Positions 44,725-53,527 of a stretch of 64,000 bases of DNA are shown here, piece after piece; position 1 is the first letter of the stretch; each line of letters opens with the position of its first letter. Under the pieces are notes generated by a model. That model saw only the letters and a program-made list of their open reading frames with translations, was not told the DNA's origin and ran no database searches. Location: NCBI RefSeq assembly GCF_000975115.1, contig NZ_BBRE01000001.1:248001-312000 (forward strand), read 5' to 3'. The position numbers were made by a program, and so were the translations under genes. Source of the DNA: Demequina oxidasica (lineage in GTDB: Bacteria; Actinomycetota; Actinomycetes; Actinomycetales; Demequinaceae).

Positions 44725-45006
44725 ATGGTGCGCAATCAAAAGTGGCTTGTCGTAGGCATCGCGCTGGTCGCGATAGGCGTCTTTCTCTTCGCCCGATTCT
44801 GGACGCTGTCCGGAACCGAGACCTCCGTCAGCGGCAGCGGAATGCTGTCGAACTTCGACTGGGGCATGTTCTTTGTCAGTCCCTTCCTCGTGTTCGGCGG
44901 CCTGTCGCTAGCCGTGTGGGCGGCGCTCAGCGGCAGAGCACGGCACCGCACTCTCACCTCGGCCGAGATCCACGAGCAGATGCGCGTCCTCGAATCGACA
45001 CACTAA
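44725..45006 (+). CDS. small two-helix membrane protein
   Basis: The 93-residue product has hydrophobic segments at about 7-24 and 47-68 and a charged C-terminal tail (SAEIHEQMRVLE). A GGAGG site precedes the ATG. No family was recognised. It stands alone between a terminator and the monooxygenase gene. Confidence 0.62.
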   Translation: MVRNQKWLVVGIALVAIGVFLFARFWTLSGTETSVSGSGMLSNFDWGMFFVSPFLVFGGLSLAVWAALSGRARHRTLTSAEIHEQMRVLESTH

Positions 45007-45141
45007 AGATCGACACCGGTACCGCCCAGCCAAGGTGACCTTGGCCACATGGCCGCCACGGCATCGGCCGCGCGTACCTTTCGCACCCAAAACCGCGCCA
45101 TACGATGGCCCTCAGTACACAAAGTCGAGGGAGCACCACCA

Positions 45142-46521
45142 ATGGCGACAACACGGGACACTGCGACAACTCAAGAAACCCTGATCATCGGCGCGGGCCC
45201 CGCCGGCCTCGCCGCCGCGAACGCCCTCGCCGCACGTGGCCTGCCCTACACGCACGTCGAGCGCCACAGCGCCGTGGGCGGCATCTGGGACATCGACAAC
45301 CCCGGCTCGCCCATGTACGAATCCGCACACTTCATCTCCTCCAAGACCCTGTCCGCGTTCCCCGACTTCCCCATGCCCGACGACTACCCGGACTACCCCA
45401 GCCACCGCCAGATCCTGGCCTACTTGCGCAGCTTCGCCGATGCTCGGGGTCTCACCGAGCGCATCGAGTTCGGCACTACCGTCACAGACGTGCAGAGGGA
45501 CGATGCTGGGGTCTACCTGGTCACGACCAAGAAGGGGCGCGCTAAGGCCAAGACCACCACGTATGCCCAGGTCATCATCGCCACCGGCACCCAGTGGACG
45601 CCCAACATCCCCACGCTTCCGGGCAACTTCACCGGCGAGATCCGCCACAGCTCCACCTACCGCGACCCGTCCGAGTTCAAGGGCAAGCGCGTCCTCATCG
45701 TCGGCGCTGGCAACTCCGGCGCGGACATCGCGTGCGACGCGGCCCGCTCCGCCAAAGAGGCCTCCATCAGTGTGCGCCGCGGCTACTGGTTCATCCCCAA
45801 ACACATCTTCGGCATGCCCGTGGACGTGTTCGCGAACGGCGGGCCAGACATACCGATGCGGCTCGAGCAGGCCGCGTTTGGCCGTGTGCTGCGCCTCATC
45901 AACGGCGACGTCACGCGGCTCGGCCTGCCCAAGCCCGACCACAAACTCTTCGAGACCCACCCGCTGCTCAACACCCAGCTGTTGCACCACCTGCAGCACG
46001 GCGACATCCTCGCGCGCGGCGCCATCGCGGATACCAAGGGCACCACCGTCACCTTCGCTGACGTCACGACCGGCGAGAAGACCGAGGCCGACTTCGACCT
46101 CATCCTGCTCGCCACCGGGTACAAGCACTCGGTTCCCTTCGCGCAACAACTCGCGGGCGACGAGCAGCAGCCGGACATGTATCTGACGGCCTTCTCGGAG
46201 CACCCCGGCTTCTATGCGCTCAGCTTCATCGAGACCAACGGCGCGGCCTACGTGATCATGTCGCAGCTCGCGGCCATGGTCGCCCAGCACATCGAGGATC
46301 GCACTGAGCTGCCCAAGCGCTGGCGTGCGTTCGAGCAGATCATCGCCACCGACGAGCCCGACCTCCAGCGCGGCATCAAGTTTGTCGACTCACCGCGTCA
46401 CACGGGCTACGTGGACGGCGTCGCGATCACCAAGTACATGCGCAAGCTCTCACGCCGCATGCGTTGGGACTTACCGGAGATCGGCGACCAGCCGCCCGCG
46501 GCTGCGAAGCCGCGGGCCTAG
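45142..46521 (+). CDS. flavin-containing monooxygenase-like protein
   Basis: The 459-residue enzyme has the FAD loop IIGAGPAGLAAANAL near residue 15, the FMO/BVMO-type sequence NFTGEIRHSSTYRDPSEFKGKR... and a second, NADPH-binding loop IVGAGNSGADIA near residue 190, and ATGYKHSVPF later on. This order matches class B flavin monooxygenases. The substrate is unknown. The ATG at 45142 follows GAGGGAG; a longer upstream frame is not used. It converges with the second surface-protein gene four bases apart. Confidence 0.86.
   Translation: MATTRDTATTQETLIIGAGPAGLAAANALAARGLPYTHVERHSAVGGIWDIDNPGSPMYESAHFISSKTLSAFPDFPMPDDYPDYPSHRQILAYLRSFADARGLTERIEFGTTVTDVQRDDAGVYLVTTKKGRAKAKTTTYAQVIIATGTQWTPNIPTLPGNFTGEIRHSSTYRDPSEFKGKRVLIVGAGNSGADIACDAARSAKEASISVRRGYWFIPKHIFGMPVDVFANGGPDIPMRLEQAAFGRVLRLINGDVTRLGLPKPDHKLFETHPLLNTQLLHHLQHGDILARGAIADTKGTTVTFADVTTGEKTEADFDLILLATGYKHSVPFAQQLAGDEQQPDMYLTAFSEHPGFYALSFIETNGAAYVIMSQLAAMVAQHIEDRTELPKRWRAFEQIIATDEPDLQRGIKFVDSPRHTGYVDGVAITKYMRKLSRRMRWDLPEIGDQPPAAAKPRA
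46494..46517. terminator. GC hairpin between convergent genes
   Basis: GCCCGCGGCT and AGCCGCGGGC form a perfect 10-base stem with loop GCGA, inside the last codons of the monooxygenase gene, four bases before its stop. There is no T tract. It may end transcription from both sides. Confidence 0.45.
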
Positions 46522-46525
46522 CCGT

Positions 46526-48982
46526 CTACCCCAGGAAGCGTCGGCGGGAGGCAACGACCGCGCCGGCGCCAAGGAGCATCAGCAACCCGGCTGCCCACAG
46601 CATCGGCTTCACGCCGTCGGCGCCTGTCGCGGACAGTCCTCCGGACTGAGGGTCAGTCTGCACCGCAGCAGGGTCAACGTCCGAGTCCACGACGGGATCC
46701 GCGCCGGGCTCTTCCTCCGGAACGGTTGGAGCAGTGACGGCGAGCGCCGTCCAGCCCACCATCGCGCCGTTGGGACCGTAGACCGCGATGCGGTGCGCGC
46801 CCACGGCGAGAGTCGCGGGAACCGTCACGGAGCCCGTGTCGACCCCCAGCACCAGCGGCGTGGAGAACGCCACCACGCGAGAACCCGCCTCGAGCGGACC
46901 CGAATCGCAGTCACCCACGGTCACGTCGACGGAATCGCCCTGGACCGCGTGCGTGACGGGGTCACCCGCCGTCGAGCAGACCGTGACGCCGCCGGCGGGC
47001 GTGCCGGCAAGGTCAGTCTCGTAGGCCGCAAACGTCACCGGCGCGACGGTTGACGTCTCCGTGAGCGTGGACATGCCGTCCGCGTCCACCGTGGGGGCGT
47101 AGGAGAAGGATCCGGCGGTGAAGTCCGCCGCGGTCACCTGGTGCGTCTCTTGCCAAGCGGCCGATGCGCCAGGAGCGATGGAATCGACGGCCACCACCGC
47201 GGGGTCGAGGACCGCTCCCCCGGCGTCGCCTAAGACGACGCCAGTCAGCGGGTAGCCGCCGTCGTTGGTGACGGTGACGTCGAACGTCACGGTCTCGCCA
47301 ATGGAGGCCTGACCGTCGTCGTTGAGGTCACTCAACCTCTGTGCGACGTCGATGGACACCGCCGGTGCCACGTAGTCGCCCAACGCGATCGCAGTTGCGG
47401 ACGCCACCACGCTATTGGCGGCCGAATCGACATCGCCCACATAGCTCAGCGTTGCGGTGTAATCCAGCGCCCCGCTGGGGATCCAGGCGGCGTCGAGCGT
47501 CACGGTATCCACGTGCGTCGACGAACCGCCAGGCACGAGGTTCACTCCATCGAACACTGCTCCCAAGGAGGCAACCTGTCCGCCCTCGGTCACGCCGGAG
47601 ATGGTGACGGGCTGGTCGGCATCCGCGGGGAGCGTCGCGGTCCACGTGAGTTCCACGTCCTCGCCCGCCTGCCCCACGCCATCACCGTTGGAGTCCTGCA
47701 GGACGGCGTCGACGCTCAAGTCCAGGTCCGCGACGAACTCGCGCAGCAGTACACGCTTGCTGATGCTGCGTTGCGACGTCGAGGTGTGCTGGGAAATCCA
47801 GGAACTCGACGGACCTGCGATCACCGAGAAATTCAGGTCCACGTACCCTCGCGTCAGATCGGCGGCCGTGACGGTGTGAGGGGAGAAGATCGCAGCAGGC
47901 GAGTCGGTTGAGATGTAACTTAATAGGAGCTCTGCAGTAGGGATTGCCTCCCCCGCAGGCAAGACAGCATTAACGGAGAGGGTATGAGTCGCGCCTATGT
48001 GTTCAATGAACCTCAGGTCGCGGAAGGCCACATTGCCGTCGTTGGCCAGCTGGAACGTGTAGTCCACCAGGTCGCCCTCGACCACGTCTCCCGGGACACG
48101 TTCAACGGTGCGCGTTGAATCGTGCACCACCACCTTGACGTCGGAGGTAAACGACGTATCAATCGCCTCGGTTGGCACGCTCGGGGTGGCGACGGGTACG
48201 GAACCGGTCGCCGTAGCAAGCCCGCTAGCCGATGCCGACCATTGCACCGCGGCTCCGGCCAAGGAGACGGCGCCGGCCTGCATGTCTACCAGCGTGACCT
48301 CGTGCCACGGGCTGTCAAGGGTCGCGGTCGCGCCCGCTGCAAGGGTCATGGGCAACGAACCCGCCTCGAATCCTGACACGCTCGGAACGACGATGTCCAC
48401 GGCGGACACGTTCTCGATGGTCGCGGAGTAACGAACTCGGTCGCCCTCGACGAGGTTGCCGTCCGTCGTCGGTCCTTGCTCGTCGAGCTCGGCCGCGGCG
48501 GTCACCGTCAACGGCGCGGGGGCGGTGTATGCGAGAAGGGCCGGGTCCAGCGCCAACGTCGCGGTGGGGCCGCCGTCAATTAAGTACTCGAGCACGCCGT
48601 CGGTCAGGTGCGGGCCTCCACCCAACGGGTCCAAGTCCTGAGCGCGGACCTCGTAAATGGTTACTAATCCCATCGGGAAGACTAACCTCAGGCTTCTGTC
48701 TAGGACAAAGCCGCCATAGCTGGACCGCTGGTGGGTGACTCCATCGGCGACGCGCGCACTGAGGGAATTTAGCGAATATACAAGTTTCACGGTGTCGCCC
48801 GCATCGGGCTTCTCGTTGCCGTTCACGTCATTGTCCAAAGTCGCGCCGGACCACGTGACGTCGATGTCGTTGTCAGACGCGGCTTGGGCCGGCGCCGTCA
48901 CACCGATGGAGACCATGGCCAGCACGCCAAGTCCCGCTACTGCGGCTGCGCCTCGGCGCGCGAATGAGCGCTCAATATTCAT
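46526..48982 (-). CDS. large secreted surface protein with calcium-loop repeats and LSxTG-type sorting tail (paralogue B)
   Basis: The 818-residue protein is collinear with the one at 14444-16915: signal peptide (after residue ~35, APAQAAS), opening loop DVNGNEKPDAGD, later loops DSNGDGVGQAGED and DLNDDGQASIGE, a shared SxxGDP/VQGDSVDV part and a C-terminal tail with LSATG at residues 783-787, hydrophobic helix and RRRFLG end. A GAGGAG site precedes the ATG at 48982; the longer frame upstream is an artefact. Both copies lack the Pro of LPxTG. The two genes are in the same orientation on opposite sides of the defence island. Confidence 0.84.
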   Translation of the reverse strand: MNIERSFARRGAAAVAGLGVLAMVSIGVTAPAQAASDNDIDVTWSGATLDNDVNGNEKPDAGDTVKLVYSLNSLSARVADGVTHQRSSYGGFVLDRSLRLVFPMGLVTIYEVRAQDLDPLGGGPHLTDGVLEYLIDGGPTATLALDPALLAYTAPAPLTVTAAAELDEQGPTTDGNLVEGDRVRYSATIENVSAVDIVVPSVSGFEAGSLPMTLAAGATATLDSPWHEVTLVDMQAGAVSLAGAAVQWSASASGLATATGSVPVATPSVPTEAIDTSFTSDVKVVVHDSTRTVERVPGDVVEGDLVDYTFQLANDGNVAFRDLRFIEHIGATHTLSVNAVLPAGEAIPTAELLLSYISTDSPAAIFSPHTVTAADLTRGYVDLNFSVIAGPSSSWISQHTSTSQRSISKRVLLREFVADLDLSVDAVLQDSNGDGVGQAGEDVELTWTATLPADADQPVTISGVTEGGQVASLGAVFDGVNLVPGGSSTHVDTVTLDAAWIPSGALDYTATLSYVGDVDSAANSVVASATAIALGDYVAPAVSIDVAQRLSDLNDDGQASIGETVTFDVTVTNDGGYPLTGVVLGDAGGAVLDPAVVAVDSIAPGASAAWQETHQVTAADFTAGSFSYAPTVDADGMSTLTETSTVAPVTFAAYETDLAGTPAGGVTVCSTAGDPVTHAVQGDSVDVTVGDCDSGPLEAGSRVVAFSTPLVLGVDTGSVTVPATLAVGAHRIAVYGPNGAMVGWTALAVTAPTVPEEEPGADPVVDSDVDPAAVQTDPQSGGLSATGADGVKPMLWAAGLLMLLGAGAVVASRRRFLG

Positions 48983-49133
48983 GTCGGTTACTCCTCGTTG
49001 GGCAACCGTGGCGACATGGACGGCTGCGAATGCACGGCAACTCTCAGTGGCAACCTGGTCCCACCGTAGCCGCGAAAGAAGAGTCCCCTTTACCTCTATG
49101 CCTGGTAACGGTGTTGCCAATATGCTGAGACTC

Positions 49134-49169
49134 ATGCCCGCACCTCCTGTCCCCGGCGCGGCTCGATGA
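49134..49169 (+). CDS. possible 11-residue leader ORF coupled to the SDR gene
   Basis: An ATG at 49134 begins 11 codons rich in Pro and Ala and ends at TGA 49167-49169, overlapping the SDR start ATG at 49166 (ATGA). TATGCT lies seven bases before the leader ATG. The SDR start itself has no ribosome site, so it could depend on ribosomes finishing the leader. Confidence 0.4.
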   Translation: MPAPPVPGAAR

Positions 49170-50071
49170 CGCGCCGGCGCTTCAACGCCACCGGCAAGGT
49201 CGTGGTCGTCACGGGAGGCGGCGGCGGCATCGGCGGCGCGTTCGCCCGCCAGATCGCCGACCGCGGCGCCACGGTGATCCTGGTAGACATCCGACCCCAG
49301 GCGGCCGATGCCGTGGTCGCCTCCCTGGCCGACTCCCCCGGGGCCGCGGTTGAGAAAAAGCCCGGTCACCGGGTGCTGGTGGGAGACCTTACCCAGCGCA
49401 CCGACGTCGAGCGCATCCTCGCTGACATCGAGGCGAACGAAGGCCACATCGACGTGCTGGTCAACAACGCCGGCATGACCTCGGCCGAGCGGTTCGACGA
49501 GCGCTCCGCGGAGTCAATCGAGCTGGAATTGAACGTCAACTTGTATGCGCCGCTGATGCTGACTCGCCTGGCGATTCCGCTACTGCGCGCCGGCACCGAC
49601 CCACGCGTGGTGACCACGGTGTCGCTCGGCGGAATCTTTCCGCTGGGCGAGACTCCCATCTACACGGCCTCGAAGTTCGGACTGCGCGGCGCGATGCTGG
49701 CGATCTCGTTGGACCTGCGAGATAAGGGCATCACCGCGGGCTCGGTGCTGCCCAGCGCGACGGACACCCGCATGCTGCGCTACGAGGCGCTCGAGGGTGG
49801 CAACGAGATGCAGTTCCAGGACCCGCCGCAGAGCCCCGAGCACGTGGCGGCGACCATGATCAAGCTGCTGGACAGGCCGCGACTTGAGGTCTATCCCAGG
49901 CCCAGCGAATCGTGGCTGGTGCGCATCGCCCTGCTGGTGCCGAACCAACTCCCCCGCCTCATGCCGCTCTTCCGCGGCAAGGGCGAGCGTGGGCTCAAGA
50001 AGTACATCGCCAGCCTGCGCGAGCGCGGGATTGTCGAGACAGTTGACGGCGTGGACCGGCTCGTGGTCTAG
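49166..50071 (+). CDS. short-chain dehydrogenase/reductase
   Basis: The 301-residue enzyme has the classical SDR layout: TGGGGGIGGAFARQ dinucleotide loop, DIRPQ after the second strand favouring NAD, VNNAGM, and the catalytic YTASK (Tyr and Lys). Ser of the triad is in VTTVSLGG. A C-terminal tail of ~40 residues rich in Arg and Lys extends beyond the usual fold. No operon partner points to a substrate. Start is supported by coupling to the leader. Confidence 0.83.
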   Translation: MTRRRFNATGKVVVVTGGGGGIGGAFARQIADRGATVILVDIRPQAADAVVASLADSPGAAVEKKPGHRVLVGDLTQRTDVERILADIEANEGHIDVLVNNAGMTSAERFDERSAESIELELNVNLYAPLMLTRLAIPLLRAGTDPRVVTTVSLGGIFPLGETPIYTASKFGLRGAMLAISLDLRDKGITAGSVLPSATDTRMLRYEALEGGNEMQFQDPPQSPEHVAATMIKLLDRPRLEVYPRPSESWLVRIALLVPNQLPRLMPLFRGKGERGLKKYIASLRERGIVETVDGVDRLVV

Positions 50072-50261
50072 GCCCTCCTTCACTTATCAAGCCGCACCGA
50101 GACGGCCCCGCTCCCTCAGGTGATAGACGTGCACGTGGACTCGACTTCGCCCGGTGAGCAGTAGCGCGCCAATGGCCGCCGCCGACAATCACACGAACAG
50201 GATCGCCGCCTTGTCGCGCTCGCTGTGCGGCGCCCACCAGCGGTGAGCCGCCCAGGAATGG

Positions 50262-51209
50262 TCACGGCCGGTGCATATTCTCAATGTAGGTCTGCGCGAC
50301 GGAGACATCCTGGTCTCCCAGCCCGGCTTCGGTCAGACCGGTGAAAAGCTCGCTGAGTACGTCGAGCTGCGGGGTCGCCGTGCCACCTCGACGGGCCTCC
50401 GCCGTCGCAAAGTTGAGATCCTTGACCATAAAGCGTGCCGGCCCTGACGAGGGATGCTCACGCGCAATCAAGGAGTCCTTCTTCTGCTCCATGACCTGGC
50501 TTCCAGCGAGGCCGGTACCTAGCAGGTCGAACAGTGCCTGGACGTCCAGGCCGGCGCGGCGCGCGACGATGCTCGCCTCGCTGAGCGCCACCACGGTGGA
50601 GGCGACGATCATCTGGTTGCAGGCCTTCGCTACCTGACCGGCGCCGAGTGCCCCCAAGTGCGAAGGGTTTCCGCAGGCCTCAAGAGCCGGCCAAGCGCGG
50701 GAGACATCAGCGTCGCTCCCTCCCACCATGATGGCGAGCGTGCCGGCGATGGCGCCGCGCGCTCCCCCACTCACCGGCGCATCGACCACGTGGACCAGGC
50801 CGCTCGTATGGGCGGCGAGCCGGTCCCCCAGCAGCCTCACTCCCTCGGGCGACACCGTGGAACTGACCACAATGACAAGGGGGCCTGTTACTCCCGCAAG
50901 CAGTCCGTCGGGGCCCTCCAGAATCGCCTCAACATCGGGGAGATCGGGTACCACAAACACCACGACGTCGGCGTTCCGGGCCACATCAGCAGGCGTCGGG
51001 TGAGCGGTAGCACCCTGATCGACGAGTGCGGACATCGCCTCAGGTCTGCGCGCGTTGACGTGGACGTCTAGACCCGCTGCCACCATGTGACCGGCCATGG
51101 GGCCCCCCATGTTGCCCAGGCCAATCACGCCGACGCGCAACATTGCGGCAAGAGTGGGTGAAGCGGCGGGAGCCGGTGTTGATTCGGTATTCGTCGTGTG
51201 GTTAGCCAC
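50262..51209 (-). CDS. NAD(P)-dependent beta-hydroxyacid dehydrogenase (HIBADH/tartronate semialdehyde reductase family)
   Basis: The 315-residue protein has a Ser/Thr/Pro-rich N-terminal ~20 residues, then GVIGLGNMGGPMAGHMVAAG, DAPVSGGARGA near residue 145 and the catalytic Lys in AKACNQMIV. GTG at 51209 follows GGAGG, and the start overlaps the stop of the upstream DUF4862 gene by eight bases. Next to a uronate operon a role as tartronate semialdehyde or 2-hydroxy-3-oxopropionate reductase, or in removing side products, is reasonable. The region at 50072-50261 downstream holds nothing recognisable. Confidence 0.84.
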   Translation of the reverse strand: MANHTTNTESTPAPAASPTLAAMLRVGVIGLGNMGGPMAGHMVAAGLDVHVNARRPEAMSALVDQGATAHPTPADVARNADVVVFVVPDLPDVEAILEGPDGLLAGVTGPLVIVVSSTVSPEGVRLLGDRLAAHTSGLVHVVDAPVSGGARGAIAGTLAIMVGGSDADVSRAWPALEACGNPSHLGALGAGQVAKACNQMIVASTVVALSEASIVARRAGLDVQALFDLLGTGLAGSQVMEQKKDSLIAREHPSSGPARFMVKDLNFATAEARRGGTATPQLDVLSELFTGLTEAGLGDQDVSVAQTYIENMHRP

Positions 51210-52158
51210 GGTATTCCTCCATCTGATCGAGTACAGCACGAGTGACACTGATGCGCTGCGAGACGGTCGCCTCGCGCGGTCGGACCGACACCTTGACCGC
51301 CAAGAGCGTCCCAGCGGGTGTCGCAGACAGCGTGGCCTCTATGGCAGCGCCGTCAAGGAGGGAAGCAGCCGAGGCAGCCAAGGCCGGGTCGTCGCCGCGC
51401 GAGGGGATGTGGGCGTCACCCCAGGCTCGCCCCCAAGGCGTCGTGCTGGCGCTCGCGCCAGACAGCACCACCGCACTCAGCAGGCCCTCGCTCGCGGCAA
51501 TCTCCACGTGCTCGGCGGGGGTATCCACTGAGCGACCCTCGATAGCGGAGCGGCCCCAGTTGATGCCGATGCCCACGGTGGGAGGAGAACCTGCGGCGCG
51601 AATAGCCGCGACCTCGTCGCCCAATTCGAAGAATCCTTTGACTGCGTCCTGCCCGTGGACACGTGCGTCACAGTGCTCCAAGACAATGCCCGCTGCGGCC
51701 AGATCCCACCCGGCAATGGTCTCCAAGGAGCGGGCTAGCGAGTCGACGCTGCCTCGCTTGGGGCCGGGTGCGCTGTGCACCTCGATGGCAATGACCGTGC
51801 CCTCCCCGGTGACGTCGGCCAACCGGGCGGCGAGGTCCACGGAGTGGGCCACATCCGCCAGTGCCTGCGCTCTGGAATCCTCACTGTCAGATGCCAACCC
51901 GTACCCCGCATCGGCCGCAATTCGCCCCATCACCATGGGGATGGCGGTGAGCATTACACGCCACCCAGGCTGTAGTCGGCCGATGATCGTGGCCACCAGG
52001 GAGGCATCAACGGCCCCAGCCGGTGCCGGAATCTCCAGCCCGCCGATTCTCTGATGGGCGAGCTCGCGGTAGAAGTTGAGCGCCTCTTTGGGGTCGCAGG
52101 GCTCCATCGCATATGCGCCAAATAGCGGGGGTTTTACCTGTGTCGCGGGTGACAACAT
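51202..52158 (-). CDS. DUF4862 family protein, TIM-barrel-like
   Basis: The 318-residue protein resembles DUF4862 in sequence: GGLEIPAP near residue 39, LTAIPMVMGRIAADAGYGLAS near residues 70-92, VIAIEVHSAP, AGIVLEHCDARVHGQDAVKGF and GIGINWGRSAIE. The conserved Glu, His and Asp in these segments lie at the ends of predicted strands, as in sugar-isomerase-like TIM barrels. Function is not established; its occurrence beside sugar-acid genes suggests a sugar-acid isomerase or epimerase. It starts at ATG 52158 with an AGGAG site and is divergent from the TRAP operon. Confidence 0.78.
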   Translation of the reverse strand: MLSPATQVKPPLFGAYAMEPCDPKEALNFYRELAHQRIGGLEIPAPAGAVDASLVATIIGRLQPGWRVMLTAIPMVMGRIAADAGYGLASDSEDSRAQALADVAHSVDLAARLADVTGEGTVIAIEVHSAPGPKRGSVDSLARSLETIAGWDLAAAGIVLEHCDARVHGQDAVKGFFELGDEVAAIRAAGSPPTVGIGINWGRSAIEGRSVDTPAEHVEIAASEGLLSAVVLSGASASTTPWGRAWGDAHIPSRGDDPALAASAASLLDGAAIEATLSATPAGTLLAVKVSVRPREATVSQRISVTRAVLDQMEEYRG

Positions 52159-52276
52159 TGTCGCTCCTGGGGTTGCGGTCCGAATGTCTCATTTGTGTCT
52201 CATTCGAAGATTTAGGCCCGCCCTGGTTGTCAAACTGTGGAAACCGGGTTAGTTTGTTCCGTGTGCCGGACCTTTG

Positions 52277-52296
52277 TTCCATTTAGCATATTGGAA
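52277..52296. promoter_or_regulatory. candidate IclR-type operator upstream of the TRAP operon
   Basis: TTCCATTTAGCATATTGGAA has 5-base inverted arms (TTCCA/TGGAA) around a 10-base centre and lies in the 268-base divergent region. TTTGTTCC also occurs twice just upstream (about 52253 and 52274), and a direct repeat TGTCTCATT occurs near 52185 and 52196. IclR regulators usually bind such dyads. The regulator gene is in the operon. Confidence 0.4.
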
Positions 52297-52426
52297 AATC
52301 CCCAGCATGCAGAACGGCCACGACAAAGATGTCCCGCAAGTACGAACCCTGGCAACAGGGAAGGTCCAGTCCCCTGGGTCCTTACACGATATGCAACACC
52401 TCGCAACACCGACAAAGGAGTCCTTA

Positions 52427-53497
52427 ATGAGGCAACACAAGGTCGCATTCTTCGCGGCAGCTCTCGGTGCATCGGCTTTCGCGCTCAGCGCGTGCTCCGC
52501 CGGCACCACCACCCCCGACGCAGCCGCCACTTCTGGCGCTTCGGAGGGAACCGCCGAGACCAGCGAGAAGCCCGCCAACGCGGACACGCTGGTCATGAAG
52601 GTGGCGTTCAACCAGCCCGAGACGCACCCCCAGTACATCGTCATGGACGAGCTTGGCGACAAGCTGTACGAGGCAACTGACGGCGCATACGACGTCGAGG
52701 TGTTCCCCAACGAGACCCTTGGCGCCCAGCGCGAGACGATCGAGCTCGTTCAGGCGGGCACCCTAGAGATGGCATATGTTGCCGGACCGCTCCTGGAGAA
52801 CTTCAACCCCGACTTCGTGGCATTCAACCTGCCGTTCGTCTTCGACTCCCCCGAGCACCAGAGCGAGACCACCAACGACCCCGCGATCGTGGGCGACCTG
52901 TACGACTCGCTCACCGACCAGGGCATCAAGGTCATCTCCGCCTTCCACGGCGGCGTGCGCTCGGTATACAACTCCGAGAAGCCGATCAACACCCCCGAAG
53001 ACCTCGAGGGCATGAAGATCCGCGTTATCGAGTCAGACACCAACATCGAAATGATGAGCCTCATGGGTGGCACTGGTACTCCGATGGGCCAGGGTGAGGT
53101 TTACACCGCCATCCAGTCCGGCGTCATCGACGGTGGAGAGAACAACGAACTGATCTACAACGGACTCAAGCACGACGAGGTCGCACCGTTCTACAGCTAC
53201 ACGCGCCACCTGATGTTCCCCGACTACCTGATCATCAGCCCTGCCGTGTACGACGCCATGACGCCTGAGGTTCAGGACATCTTCCAGGAGCTACTTGCCG
53301 AGGCACGTGTCCACGAAGCAGAGCTATGGCTCGAGCAGGTAGGCGAGGCCAAGACCAACGCCGAGGCTGCAGGAGCCACCTTCAACGAGGTCGACAGCGA
53401 AGCATTCGCTGAGGCAATCGCGCCGCTGACCGCATCGCGCCTGACGAGCGACACCGCCAAGTCGCTTTATGACCAGGTCCGCGCAGCAGCCGAGTAG
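52427..53497 (+). CDS. dctP: TRAP transporter solute-binding lipoprotein, DctP family
   Basis: The 356-residue protein has a signal peptide with lipobox FALSAC, a Ser/Thr/Ala spacer and a DctP domain: KVAFNQPETHPQ, VFPNETLGAQRETIELVQAG, the conserved Arg in KIRVIES that grips the substrate carboxylate, and GEVYTAIQSGVIDGGENN. It binds a carboxylate-bearing substrate outside the membrane, here probably a uronate, and passes it to the DctQM permease. AAAGGAG six bases before the ATG fixes the start. First gene of an 11-kb operon. Confidence 0.9.
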   Translation: MRQHKVAFFAAALGASAFALSACSAGTTTPDAAATSGASEGTAETSEKPANADTLVMKVAFNQPETHPQYIVMDELGDKLYEATDGAYDVEVFPNETLGAQRETIELVQAGTLEMAYVAGPLLENFNPDFVAFNLPFVFDSPEHQSETTNDPAIVGDLYDSLTDQGIKVISAFHGGVRSVYNSEKPINTPEDLEGMKIRVIESDTNIEMMSLMGGTGTPMGQGEVYTAIQSGVIDGGENNELIYNGLKHDEVAPFYSYTRHLMFPDYLIISPAVYDAMTPEVQDIFQELLAEARVHEAELWLEQVGEAKTNAEAAGATFNEVDSEAFAEAIAPLTASRLTSDTAKSLYDQVRAAAE

Positions 53498-53527
53498 TCA
53501 ATTACCGACCCGAAGAGGCGTGAACCA

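Noticed and set aside
45112-46290. Long minus-strand frame opposite the monooxygenase
   Set aside because: It is the mirror frame of a GC-rich gene with strong domain motifs on the plus strand.
48983-49447. N-terminal extension of the second surface protein
   Set aside because: The signal peptide begins at 48982 behind GAGGAG; the extension is a shadow of the SDR gene.
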